From: Micromonospora parva
Lineage (GTDB): Bacteria > Actinomycetota > Actinomycetes > Mycobacteriales > Micromonosporaceae
Length of the DNA: 64,000 nucleotides
Reading direction: 5' to 3'
NCBI RefSeq assembly: GCF_000718515.1
Contig: NZ_JNZS01000005.1
Location: 212,397 to 276,396, forward strand
In this document: one piece after another, positions 12,236 through 20,688 of the stretch
How the letters are laid out: each line of letters starts with the position of its first letter
Position numbering within the stretch: the first letter of the stretch is position 1
The notes under the pieces: generated by a model
What the model was told of the DNA's origin: nothing
Database searches by the model: none
The model's input: the letters and a program-made list of their open reading frames with translations, nothing else
Made by a program: the position numbers and the translations under genes

Positions 12236-13093
12236 ATGACCGACGTCCGGTCAGCGGACCCGGCGGTGGCGGAAACCCCGCCTCCCAACGCCGGCCCCGA
12301 GGCGGGGCGCGCGGGTCGAGGCGCCGGCCTGCGCGCCGGTGCCGATGCGGTGCTGCCCGCGGTCGGCATCCTGACCGCGCTGGCGGCGTGGTGGCTGGTC
12401 GCCCGGCTGGAACTGGTTCACCCGGTCGCCCTGCCGCCGCCCGGTGACGTGCTCAACGCGTTCGTCGAGAAGCCCGTCCAGTTGTTGGAGCACACCTGGG
12501 ACACCACGCTGGAGATCCTGACCGGCTTCGCCCTCTCGGTGGTCGCCGGTGTGCTGATCGGGCTCGCCCTGGCCAGCTCCCGCACTGTGGAGCGGATGTT
12601 CACCCCGCTGCTCGTCGCGGTGAACGCGGTGCCCAAGATCACATTGGGTCCACTGCTGGTGGTGGCGCTGGGCTGGGGCCAGAAACCGATCCTGACCATG
12701 GTGTTCCTGCTCTGCTTCTTCCCGATCGTGCTCTCCACCGCGACCGGGCTGACCACCACGCCGGCCGACCTGGCCGAACTGGTGCGCTCCTGGAACGCCT
12801 CCCGCTGGCAGGCGTTCCGCAAGGTGCGCTTCCCGGCCGCGCTGCCGCAGATCTTCGTCGGGCTCAAGGTGGGCATGCCGCTGGCCGCTATCGGCGCGGT
12901 GATCGGTGAGTTCCAGGCCGGTGAGAGTGGCCTGGGCTACGTCATCACGCAGTACGCGGGCATCGGCGACGCCGCCACCGCCTGGGCGGCGATCATGCTG
13001 GTGGCGCTGGTGAGCATCCTGCTCTACTCGGCGCTCCTGCTGATCGAGCGAATCGCCCTGCCCTGGGTCCGAGAAACCACCAGCAGCCGCTGA
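12236..13093 (+). CDS. ABC transporter permease (SsuC/TauC type)
   Basis: 285-aa inner-membrane subunit, about six TM segments, with the cytoplasmic coupling loop (EAA-like) near residues 180-200 where RSWNASRWQAFRKVRFPAALP is found. AGGAGG lies 8 bp before ATG 12236. It completes the importer with the binding lipoprotein upstream and the divergent ATPase. N-terminal ~40 residues are Pro/Ala/Gly-rich and cytoplasmic. Confidence 0.92.
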   Translation: MTDVRSADPAVAETPPPNAGPEAGRAGRGAGLRAGADAVLPAVGILTALAAWWLVARLELVHPVALPPPGDVLNAFVEKPVQLLEHTWDTTLEILTGFALSVVAGVLIGLALASSRTVERMFTPLLVAVNAVPKITLGPLLVVALGWGQKPILTMVFLLCFFPIVLSTATGLTTTPADLAELVRSWNASRWQAFRKVRFPAALPQIFVGLKVGMPLAAIGAVIGEFQAGESGLGYVITQYAGIGDAATAWAAIMLVALVSILLYSALLLIERIALPWVRETTSSR

Positions 13094-13134
13094 AGGCAAA
13101 CCAACAACAGAAGAGATCAATCCCAGAAAACGCG

Positions 13135-13166
13135 AAGGGCCGGCCTCCCATCGGAGGCCGGCCCTT
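13135..13166. terminator. strong bidirectional terminator hairpin
   Basis: 14-bp perfect stem AAGGGCCGGCCTCC (13135-13148) and its complement (13153-13166) around a CATC loop. The A/T ends give a T-run in either direction. It lies between the convergent permease gene and the orphan binding-protein gene. Confidence 0.85.
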
Positions 13167-13192
13167 GTCGCGTCGAAGCCGCAGGCGAGTCA

Positions 13193-13262
13193 GGTGTGGC
13201 CGACCGTGCCCGGCGCAGGGATCAAGCCTGACCGCCCGGAGCCGGGCACGGTCGGCCACACC
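13193..13262. repeat. palindromic repeat copy 2 (22-bp arms, 26-nt conserved loop)
   Basis: Perfect inverted repeat: left arm 13193-13214, right arm 13241-13262, loop 13215-13240, identical in the loop to copy 1 at 3058-3129. Relative to copy 1 the stem has paired substitutions and a one-base-pair difference near the loop (CCCAC/GTGGG versus CCCGGC/GCCGGG). Located between the terminator at 13135-13166 and the stop of the minus-strand lipoprotein gene, so not coding here. Confidence 0.9.
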
Positions 13263-13310
13263 CCCCACCCGGCACCCCGACAAGCCCTGCCAGATGAAAG
13301 GCCCAAGCGT

Positions 13311-14489
13311 CTACCCCGCCAGCCGCCAGCGACCATTGCGGGCGACAAGCGTGGTGAGCGCCTGCGGCATCAGGCCGCTGTGGTTGTCCGGAGTCATGCG
13401 GATCGGGCCGGACAGACCGTCCATCTGGGACGTCTCCAGCACGTCCCGAATGCCGTTGCGGTCGACCTTCCCGATCTCGCCGCCGGCGCGCAGTTCGGCG
13501 TCGGCGATGAGCTGGACGGCGTCCGCGGCGAAGGACGAGGACCCGTTGTAGCCGCCGAAGCGTGCCGTGTAGTCCTGGAACCACTGCCGCCGCGCGGCCT
13601 TGGCCGGCGTGGTCGCGATCACGTCGTCGATCACCATCGTCTGCGTGAAGATCAGCGTCGCCTTCTCGGTCGCCTTGGCGGCCGCGCCGAGGAAGAGGTC
13701 CCCGGCCGCTCCCGCGTCGAAGTAGATCGACCCACGGAAGGTGGTCTGCTGGGCGCTGGCGGCGGCCAGGGTCGCCTGCTCCGGCGGGGTCCAGAAGACC
13801 ATCGCGTCGGGCTTGCCCGAGGCGAGCTGCTGCACCTGCCGGTTCACGTCGGTGTCGGTGGTCTTGATCCGCTGCTGCCGGAGCGAGATGTTTGCCTTGT
13901 CCAGCTCGCTCTTGAGGGCGGTCGCGCCCTCCTGGCCGTAGTCGTCGTCGCTGACCAGCATCCCCACCTTGCGGATGTTGTTGCGGCGCAGTTCGGTGGT
14001 CAGCGCGGCGGCGCTGTCCGGGGCGTTAGGGCCCAGCTTGAACACGTAACGCCGTTCGGCGACCGGTGCCGCGATCGCGCCGGAAGCGGCTAGCGCAATG
14101 GTGGGAATCCGCTTCTCGTTGATGGTGCCGACCGCACCGACCGCACATTCGTTGCAGCCGCCCATGATGATGGCGCTGACCCGCGAATCGTTGCTGAAGT
14201 CGACGATGTTGCGAAGTGACTCGGCGGAGTCGGAACGGTTGTCCTTGACCGTCAGCTTGATCTCCCGGCCGTTCAGTGCTCCGGAGGAGTTCAACTGCTC
14301 GACCTTGAGTTCGAGGGCTCGCTGGTATGTCCGGCCAACAGTGGCTGCGGCGCCGGACAGTTCGAGATCAGCGGCGATCACGATCGGACTCGTGTCCTGC
14401 TCTGCCTCGCCGAACTGGCAGCCGGTGAGCGTGGTGGCCACTACGGCCGATGCGAGCGCCGCGATGGTCGCGGAGCGGATGGGGCTCAA
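13311..14489 (-). CDS. orphan Leu/Ile/Val-type substrate-binding lipoprotein
   Basis: 392-aa type I periplasmic-binding-protein lipoprotein (branched-chain amino-acid/amide receptor family). Signal peptide with lipobox LTGC (Cys ~24), then the family core: IVIAADLELSGAAATVG, VSAIIMGGCNECAVGAVG, KVGMLVSDDDYGQEGA. No permease or ATPase genes accompany it; instead it is divergent from the conservon, so it may be a sensor accessory rather than a transporter. Start: no ATG fits; a TTG at 14489 is preceded by GGAGG at a 6-nt spacing and places the signal peptide at the N-terminus. Confidence 0.87.
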   Translation of the reverse strand: MSPIRSATIAALASAVVATTLTGCQFGEAEQDTSPIVIAADLELSGAAATVGRTYQRALELKVEQLNSSGALNGREIKLTVKDNRSDSAESLRNIVDFSNDSRVSAIIMGGCNECAVGAVGTINEKRIPTIALAASGAIAAPVAERRYVFKLGPNAPDSAAALTTELRRNNIRKVGMLVSDDDYGQEGATALKSELDKANISLRQQRIKTTDTDVNRQVQQLASGKPDAMVFWTPPEQATLAAASAQQTTFRGSIYFDAGAAGDLFLGAAAKATEKATLIFTQTMVIDDVIATTPAKAARRQWFQDYTARFGGYNGSSSFAADAVQLIADAELRAGGEIGKVDRNGIRDVLETSQMDGLSGPIRMTPDNHSGLMPQALTTLVARNGRWRLAG

Positions 14490-14933
14490 CTCAGTCCTCC
14501 AGGTGCGGGCGCGGGCGCTGCCCGGTCACCGCCGCTAATCCGTCCTCAGTGGAGGGCGGGATCTTCTCTGCCGTACGGTGTGCGCGAAGCCTGCAAAACC
14601 TTGCCAATGGCCGGCGCTGTGGTCAAGCGCGGACCCCGGTGGCATTTTCGGGACGGCCATCCCACATGCTGGGGTAACGCAATGTTTGCAAAAGCTCACT
14701 TTGCATACACGCGTGACCACTCTGGAGTTACATGCCCTGTTCAGGGGCTTGCGGAAATGAAGGTATCAGTTGACCGGATCACGGGATGCGCTCCGTCCGA
14801 CCGTTTCCTACCTCACTGCGGCTTCCCAAACACGATCATCTCTGATGAAATCGCGGCCGTGCCGCGCGTGGTCCCCTCCGCTTACGGCATGGCTCGGCGG
14901 CTCAGGCGGGGAAGAAACGACGGAGGCGATGTC
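14490..14933. promoter_or_regulatory. divergent control region between lipoprotein and conservon
   Basis: About 440 bp without a convincing gene and clearly less GC-rich than its flanks. It holds TTTGCAAA (14685-14692) and a second TTTGCA 15 bp further (14700-14705), and TTGACC at 14770 that could be a -35 element. These AT-rich motifs are the best candidates for regulator binding between the TTG-started lipoprotein gene and cvnA, but I cannot assign a regulator. Confidence 0.45.
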
Positions 14934-17900
14934 GTGAGCACCGGACCGACGACCCTGCCCGCGCTCGGCGACAGCAACCGGCGTGAACGCCGACGGATGC
15001 CGAGACTGCGCGACGCCCGGATCCGGTCCAAGCTGGCGCTGATTCTGGTCGTCCCGGTGGCGGCGGTGATCGCGCTGGCCACGGTCCGTCTGATCTCCGT
15101 CGGCGAAGGCGCCTTCGACGCCACCCGGGCCCGGTCGCTGACCGCCCTCTCCATCGACGTCAGCGCTCTCACCCAGGATCTCCACGCCGAGCGGATGGCC
15201 GCAGCCGCCTACCTGGCCACCCCGCAGCAGCCGGCCGACGCGTACAACCTGCGGGTCCGCCAGACGCAGCAGAAGGTGGACGAGTACCGCGCCGAGCGAG
15301 GCCGGATCGGCGACGTGCCGGCCGCCCTACGGGACCGGCTGGCCGCCATCGACGACCACCTGGCCACTCTGGACGGCACCCGCCAGGAGGTGCTGGACCG
15401 CCGGCAGATGGCGGTCGCCGAGGCGGTGCTCCGCTACGGGGTCATCCTCACCGACCTGGTTTCGTACGGTGACGGTCTGGCCCAGCTGCCCGGCGACGAG
15501 AGCCTGGCGGACAGCCGCCGCGCCGTCGCCGCGTTCGCCCGCGCCAAGGCTTCCGTCGCCGAGGAAGAGGCGGTCGCCTTCACCGCGCTGACGGCCGGCC
15601 AGCTCGACTCGGAGCAGTTCTCGTCCTTCGTGGCAACGTTGACCGGTCAGCAGGAGGCCCTGGTCGCCTTCTCGCTGGCCGCCGACCCGGTGCAGCGCGG
15701 CCTGGTCAACAGCACCGTCTCCGGCGACGCGGTCGGTCTGTCCGACCGGGTGGCCACCGACATCACCCGCTCGGTCGGGCAGCGCCCGCTGGTCAGCGCG
15801 CAGGACGCCACCGCGGCCATCGGCGCCGTGAACGACCTGATGCGCTGGGCCGAGATCCAACTGCAGGACCGACTGCTCCAGCAGGCCGACCAGGCGCGTT
15901 CGGACGTCATCCGGCAGGCAGTGGTCGAGTCGGTGCTGGTGCTGCTGACCCTGATCATCGCCGTGTCGCTGGCCGTGGTGCTGGCCCGCTCGCTCAACCA
16001 CTCGCTGCGCCGACTGCGTGAGGGCGCCCTCTCGGTGGCCAACCACGACCTGCCCGACGCCGTGCAGCGGCTGCAGAACATGGGCAGCGTGGGCGACGGC
16101 GGGGTGGACGAGATCGTCCGCCAGGTCCGCGACCCCATCCAGCTCAACAGTCGCGACGAGGTCGGTCAGGTGGCGCTGGCCTTCAACGTCGTCCACCGGG
16201 AGGCGGTGCGGGTCGCCGCCGAGCAGGCGGCACTGCGGACCAGCGTCTCGGCGATGTTCCTCAACCTGGCCCGCCGCAGTCAGACCCTGGTCGACCGGAT
16301 GATCGGCGAGCTGGACGCGATCGAGCGCGGCGAGGAGGACCCGAAGCGGCTCGCGCAGCTCTTCGAACTGGACCACCTGGCCACTCGAATGCGCCGCAAC
16401 GACGAGAACCTGCTGGTCCTGGCCGGCGCCGACTCCGCCGTACCGCGTCGTGACGACGCGTTGGTGGTGGACGTGCTGCGCGCCGCCCAGTCCGAGGTGG
16501 AGCTGTACAACCGCATCGAGTTCGGGACCGTGGACACCGACATCTCGGTGGCCGCCCACGCGGTCAACGACGTGGTACGTCTCGTCGCCGAACTCCTCGA
16601 CAACGCCACCCGGTTCTCACCGCCGAACACCACTGTGGTCGCCGACGGTCGCCGGATCCGCGACTACGTGCTGATCCAGATCGAGGACCGTGGGCTCGGC
16701 CTCACCGACGAACAGCTCGACTCGCTCAACCGGCGGCTGGCCGCCCCGCCGAGCGTCGACGTCGCCGCGTTCCGGCTGATGGGTCTGGCCGTGGTGAGTC
16801 GGCTCGCCTCCCGCTACGGCATCCGGGTGGAGCTGCGCCGCAACGTCGAGGGCGGCACCGTAGCCCAGGTGACGCTGCCCGCCACCACGGTGGTGCTGCC
16901 CAGCAACCGGGGCCGGGAGCAGGTGCTCACCCGGCCGCGTCAGCCGATGGCCGTGGAGCAGACGCCGCTCACCCCGGTCGGTCACGCCGAGCAGTTCGCC
17001 GGTGCCGCCACGTCGGCGGCGACGCTGCCCGACCAGTGGCGGACCAGCACGCCGGCACCCGCCCAGTGGCAGTCACCGCTCGACTCGCGGGACACCACCC
17101 CGGCCGTACAGGCGGGTGGCTACACCGGACCGCGCTCGACCATGCCGCCCGTACCCGCCGACCCGGCACCGGCCGCTCCGGCACCCGCCGCCCCGCTCCC
17201 GCCGGCACGTCCGGCGTACAGCAACGGCGCGGGCGCCTCGATGGGCAGCCCGACGGTGGCCTACCCGACGGTCGACCCGCTGCCACGTCGGGGCGCCACC
17301 GCGGATGGCGCGGACGGGCGCGGCGGCCAGGGCCTTCCGGTCGGGCCGGTCGCCGGGCCGGGTGCGGTGGCACCACCGGCCGCACCGCCGGTCCCCGCCG
17401 CACCGCCGGTGCCTGCCGTGCCGTCGGTGCCCGCCGCACCGGTCAGCACCCGGCCCGACTTCCCCGCCGAAGCGCCGATCTTCCGGGAGATGGAAGCGGT
17501 CTGGTTCCGGTCCCACGGCGACGACGCCACCGCGATCTTCACCCGGCCCAACTTCGACGAGCCGCCCGCACCCGCCGCCGACTCCGGGCTGCGCAGCGGC
17601 AACAGCGCGGCGTCCGTGCCGGCCGCGCCGGCCCGGCCGAAGCTGCCGACCCGCACCCCGGGCAGCTCCGACGGCACGACCGCGCCGGGCACCGGGGGCA
17701 ACGGCGGCGCGACGATGGACGGGTTCGCCGCCCGGTCGTCGGCGCCACCGTCGTACACCCCGACCCCGAGCCCGGCACCGGCTGGCCGGACGGCTCCGGC
17801 CGCGCCCGCTCCCGACCCGGAGGCCTGGCGTACGGCGGCCGACGAGGGCTGGTCGCGGGCAAGCCGGGCTGCCGAGCCGGCCCCCGCCGGGACCACCCGT

Positions 17901-18092
17901 TCCGGGTTGCCCAAGCGGGTGCCGCAGGCACAGCTCGTGCCGGGTGGCATCGAGCCCAAGAGCGGCCGGGACCGCAGCCGGCGGACCCCGGATGAAGTAC
18001 GTGGTCTGCTGTCGGCCTACCACCGCGGTGTGCAGCGCGGTCGTACGGCCGGAACGGACCTGAACAGCACCTCGACCAAGGAGAGCCGATGA
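14934..18092 (+). CDS. cvnA: conservon sensor histidine kinase-like protein CvnA, NIT-like sensor
   Basis: 1052-aa membrane sensor of the conservon family. Order: basic N-terminus, TM1 (~33-55), an extracytoplasmic helical region (~60-325) resembling nitrate/nitrite-sensing (NIT) domains (LTQDLHAERMAAAAYLA near the start), TM2 (~329-352), HAMP-like segment, a dimerisation helix with DHLATRMRRNDENLLVLAG, then a GHKL ATPase with N-box ELLDNATRFSPP (~545) and G-box EDRGLGL (~583). Residues ~655-1052 are Pro/Ala-rich and disordered. GTG 14934 is preceded by GGAGG at 7 nt, which decides the start over in-frame codons as far up as 14580. The ATGA overlap couples it to cvnB. Known conservon proteins form a GPCR-like membrane complex. 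Confidence 0.9.
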   Translation: MSTGPTTLPALGDSNRRERRRMPRLRDARIRSKLALILVVPVAAVIALATVRLISVGEGAFDATRARSLTALSIDVSALTQDLHAERMAAAAYLATPQQPADAYNLRVRQTQQKVDEYRAERGRIGDVPAALRDRLAAIDDHLATLDGTRQEVLDRRQMAVAEAVLRYGVILTDLVSYGDGLAQLPGDESLADSRRAVAAFARAKASVAEEEAVAFTALTAGQLDSEQFSSFVATLTGQQEALVAFSLAADPVQRGLVNSTVSGDAVGLSDRVATDITRSVGQRPLVSAQDATAAIGAVNDLMRWAEIQLQDRLLQQADQARSDVIRQAVVESVLVLLTLIIAVSLAVVLARSLNHSLRRLREGALSVANHDLPDAVQRLQNMGSVGDGGVDEIVRQVRDPIQLNSRDEVGQVALAFNVVHREAVRVAAEQAALRTSVSAMFLNLARRSQTLVDRMIGELDAIERGEEDPKRLAQLFELDHLATRMRRNDENLLVLAGADSAVPRRDDALVVDVLRAAQSEVELYNRIEFGTVDTDISVAAHAVNDVVRLVAELLDNATRFSPPNTTVVADGRRIRDYVLIQIEDRGLGLTDEQLDSLNRRLAAPPSVDVAAFRLMGLAVVSRLASRYGIRVELRRNVEGGTVAQVTLPATTVVLPSNRGREQVLTRPRQPMAVEQTPLTPVGHAEQFAGAATSAATLPDQWRTSTPAPAQWQSPLDSRDTTPAVQAGGYTGPRSTMPPVPADPAPAAPAPAAPLPPARPAYSNGAGASMGSPTVAYPTVDPLPRRGATADGADGRGGQGLPVGPVAGPGAVAPPAAPPVPAAPPVPAVPSVPAAPVSTRPDFPAEAPIFREMEAVWFRSHGDDATAIFTRPNFDEPPAPAADSGLRSGNSAASVPAAPARPKLPTRTPGSSDGTTAPGTGGNGGATMDGFAARSSAPPSYTPTPSPAPAGRTAPAAPAPDPEAWRTAADEGWSRASRAAEPAPAGTTRSGLPKRVPQAQLVPGGIEPKSGRDRSRRTPDEVRGLLSAYHRGVQRGRTAGTDLNSTSTKESR

Positions 18093-18496
18093 ACAGGCCA
18101 GCTGCCATGCAGGACATGGGTTGGCTGCTCACCAACTTCGCCGACAGCGTGGCGGGCATCGCCCACGTGGTGGCGGTGTCCGCAGACGGGCTGTTGCTCG
18201 CGTCCTCCCGGGACCTGCCGGCGGACCGGGCGGACCAGCTCGCTGCGATCACCTCCGGGGTGGTGAGCCTGACCGAGGGCGCGGCCCGGATGTTCAGCGC
18301 GGGCGGGGTGTTGCAGACAGTCATCGAGATGGACAGCGGGTACCTCTTCCTGATGTCGATCAGCGACGGTTCGTCGATGGCCGTGCTGGCCGCGCGCAGC
18401 TGCGACGTGGGTCAGGTGGGCTACGAGATGGCGTTGCTGGTCGAACGGGTGGGCGCCGCGCTGGTGCCGCTGCCGCGCGACGCGGTGCGCTCTTAA
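18089..18496 (+). CDS. cvnB: roadblock/LC7 protein CvnB
   Basis: 135-aa roadblock/LC7 protein, the partner that links conservon sensor and GTPase. MGWLLTNFADSVAGIAHVVAVSADGLLLASS is the conserved N-terminal helix and strand; DLPADRADQLAAITSGVVSL follows. It starts in the stop of cvnA (ATGA). Function known from the family: GTPase-regulating dimer; specific ligand unknown. Confidence 0.94.
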   Translation: MNRPAAMQDMGWLLTNFADSVAGIAHVVAVSADGLLLASSRDLPADRADQLAAITSGVVSLTEGAARMFSAGGVLQTVIEMDSGYLFLMSISDGSSMAVLAARSCDVGQVGYEMALLVERVGAALVPLPRDAVRS

Positions 18497-18585
18497 CACC
18501 GGGGGACGGCGCTCACTTCGAGTGCCGGACCAGGGACGAGAGGCGGCGCAGGCCGGCTCCGCAAGGGACGAGGAGGTGACCGGGA

Positions 18586-18951
18586 ATGGACCAACGACGC
18601 GCTGACCCGCGCGGCGCGCTGGTGCGTCCGTACGCGGTCACCCGTGGTCGTACCGAGCCCCGACAGGACATCGCCCTTGAGGCCGTCCTCACCGCCTCGC
18701 CCACCCAGGTCGCGGAGTCCCGCTTCGCCGGGCACGACAAGCACCGCATCGCCACGGTCTGTGAGGGCCGAGCACAGTCGCTGGCGGAGATCGCCGCGTA
18801 CACCCGGATGCCGCTGGGCGTCGCCCGGGTGTTGGTCGCCGACATGGTGGCCGAGAGCCTGCTGACGTTACACACTGCTGCTCCCGCCGAGGGGTTCGAG
18901 GAGCGGATGGAACTGCTTGGAAGGGTGCTAAGTGGACTTCGCAGGCTATGA
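18586..18951 (+). CDS. cvnC: DUF742 protein CvnC
   Basis: 121-aa DUF742 protein, the third conservon component. VRPYAVTRGRTEP near residue 14 is the family N-terminal motif and the C-terminal half looks like a winged helix (SLAEIAAYTRMPLGVARVLVADM). AGGAGGTGACCGGGA precedes ATG 18586. The 89-bp gap after cvnB is the only real gap in the operon; cvnD starts inside the end of this gene. Confidence 0.93.
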   Translation: MDQRRADPRGALVRPYAVTRGRTEPRQDIALEAVLTASPTQVAESRFAGHDKHRIATVCEGRAQSLAEIAAYTRMPLGVARVLVADMVAESLLTLHTAAPAEGFEERMELLGRVLSGLRRL

Positions 18952-19555
18952 CCCCGCAGGGGGGCGGCCGGGCCGGGGAATCGTATCCGCGAAGATCGTC
19001 GTCGCGGGCGGCTTCGGCGTCGGTAAGACGACACTGGTCGGGGCGATCTCCGAGATCACACCGCTGACCACCGAGGCGTTGATGACCGCGGCGGGTGTCG
19101 GCATCGACGACCCGTCCAAGGTGCCGGGCAAGGAGACCACCACGGTCGCCATGGACTTCGGCCGGATCACCATGGCCCAGGACCTGATCCTGTACCTCTT
19201 CGGTACACCGGGTCAGACGCGGTTCTGGTTCATGTGGGACGAGATCATCCGGGGGGCGGTGGGTGCCGCCGTGCTGGTGGACACCCGCCGGATCACCGAT
19301 GCCTTCGCCCCGCTGGACTACTTCGAGAACCGCAACCTGCCGTACGTGGTGGCGCTGAACAAGTTCGACGGCGCTCCGCAGTACGAGGCGGAGGAGGTCC
19401 GCGAGGCGCTGGCCATCTCGCCGCAGGTGCCGCTGGTGATGACCGACGCCCGGCAGCGGGACTCGGTCAAGCAGGTGCTGGTGACGGTGGTCGAGCACGC
19501 CATGCTCCGGCTCCAGTCGGAGCACGGGCGGGGCTTCCCGACGCCGGTCGGCTGA
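18932..19555 (+). CDS. cvnD: conservon small GTPase CvnD
   Basis: 207-aa Ras-like GTPase (ATP/GTP-binding protein of conservons). Walker A GGFGVGKTTLVGAI (~20-33), switch region with TTTVAMDFGRI, LFGTPGQTRFWFMW (G3-like), and specificity motif NKFD (near residue 145). GTG 18932 overlaps cvnC by 20 bp. A strong convergent terminator follows at 19561-19598. It probably cycles with CvnB/CvnC at the membrane sensor CvnA. Confidence 0.95.
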   Translation: MDFAGYDPAGGRPGRGIVSAKIVVAGGFGVGKTTLVGAISEITPLTTEALMTAAGVGIDDPSKVPGKETTTVAMDFGRITMAQDLILYLFGTPGQTRFWFMWDEIIRGAVGAAVLVDTRRITDAFAPLDYFENRNLPYVVALNKFDGAPQYEAEEVREALAISPQVPLVMTDARQRDSVKQVLVTVVEHAMLRLQSEHGRGFPTPVG

Positions 19556-19560
19556 ACCAC

Positions 19561-19598
19561 CGCGTCACGGCCGGCGCGCGACGGCCGGCCGTGACGCG
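19561..19598. terminator. bidirectional terminator between cvnD and nnaR
   Basis: 14-bp perfect stem: CGCGTCACGGCCGG (19561-19574) with CCGGCCGTGACGCG (19585-19598), 10-nt loop. It separates the plus-strand conservon from the end of the minus-strand nitrate operon. Confidence 0.8.
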
Positions 19599-19599
19599 T

Positions 19600-20688
19600 T
19601 CAGTCCACCCGCAGCCGGTACCCGCGCTTGACCACGGTCTGCACCACGCGGGGCGCGCGCAGGCCGGCCCGCAGGCGGGCGACGGCCATCTCCACGGCGT
19701 GCTCGTCGGCGCCCCGGGGCAGGGTCCGCAGCAACGCCGTGCGGGACAGCACCCGCCCCGGTGACTGGGCCAGCGCCCGCAACACCGCCATCGGTGCGGG
19801 CGCGAGCGGCCGCAGCTCGCCGTCGATCACCGCGGCGTGCCCGCGCAACGTGAGCAGGTGCCCGGCGGCCTTGAACGTCACGGTCCGGCGGGGCAGCTCG
19901 TCGACGATGGTCCGTACCAGCGCGCCCAACCGGGCCCGACCCGGCGCGCTCACCGGCACCCCGCGTCGCAGCAGCGGCTCGGCGGTCACCGCGCCGACGC
20001 AACTGGCCAGCACATCACCGCGCAACGCGGACAGCACCGCGTCGGTGCGGTCCCCGGCGGCCCGCAGCAACGCCTCGGCCGCCGGCGCCGAGGTGAACGT
20101 CACCGCGTCCACCAGCCGGCCGGCGATCAGGTCGATCAACCGGTGCAGCGGCGCCGGGTCGGTCGGCGGTGCCCAGCGGTAGACCGGCACCTCGATGACG
20201 GTGGCGCCCGCCGCCTCCAGCGCGAGCGTGCACTCGGGTTGCCGCTCGCCGTGCAGCTGCATGGCGATCACCTGCCCGGCGACGCCGCGCCGACGCAGGT
20301 GGTCGACCACCTCGTCGCAGCTCTCCGAGGCCGGCGACCACTGGTCGTGCAGGCCGGCCGCCCGGATCGCGCCGCGGGCCTTCGGGCCGCGCGCCACCAC
20401 GTACGAGCTGGCCAGCACGGAACGCAGCGGCTCGGCCAGCCCCCAACCCTCGGCCGCCTCCAGCCAACCGCGCATACCGATGCCGGTGTTGGCCATCAGG
20501 ATGTCCGGCGGCTGGTCGAGGCAGGCGCGGGTCGCCTCACGCAGCTCGGTGTCGTCGGAGAGCGGCACGATCCGCAACGCCGGGGCGAGCACCACCCGGG
20601 CGCCCCGTCGTTCGAGCAGCGCGGCCAGCTCGTCGCGCCGCCGGTCGGCGGTCACCCCGATGGTGAAGCCCGCCAGTTCTTCCCGCAT
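19600..20688 (-). CDS. nnaR: NnaR-type regulator: HemD-like domain fused to winged helix
   Basis: 362-aa fusion. Residues ~1-255 are a uroporphyrinogen-III synthase-like (HemD) domain (FTIGVTADRRRDELAALLERRGA, ILMANTGIGMRGWLEAAE, VTFTSAPAAEALL); residues ~270-362 are a response-regulator-type winged helix (RTVTFKAAGHLLTLRGHAAVIDG to QTVVKRGYRLRVD). This architecture in a nirBD operon matches NnaR, described in Streptomyces and mycobacteria as a co-activator of nitrate/nitrite assimilation genes with GlnR. Whether the HemD half is catalytic, supplying sirohaem to NirB, or only senses is not shown here. ATG 20688 overlaps the nirD stop. Confidence 0.88.
   Translation of the reverse strand: MREELAGFTIGVTADRRRDELAALLERRGARVVLAPALRIVPLSDDTELREATRACLDQPPDILMANTGIGMRGWLEAAEGWGLAEPLRSVLASSYVVARGPKARGAIRAAGLHDQWSPASESCDEVVDHLRRRGVAGQVIAMQLHGERQPECTLALEAAGATVIEVPVYRWAPPTDPAPLHRLIDLIAGRLVDAVTFTSAPAAEALLRAAGDRTDAVLSALRGDVLASCVGAVTAEPLLRRGVPVSAPGRARLGALVRTIVDELPRRTVTFKAAGHLLTLRGHAAVIDGELRPLAPAPMAVLRALAQSPGRVLSRTALLRTLPRGADEHAVEMAVARLRAGLRAPRVVQTVVKRGYRLRVD

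Noticed and set aside
14580..14933. N-terminal extension of cvnA
   Set aside because: Non-conserved, less GC-rich, and GGAGG precedes GTG 14934.
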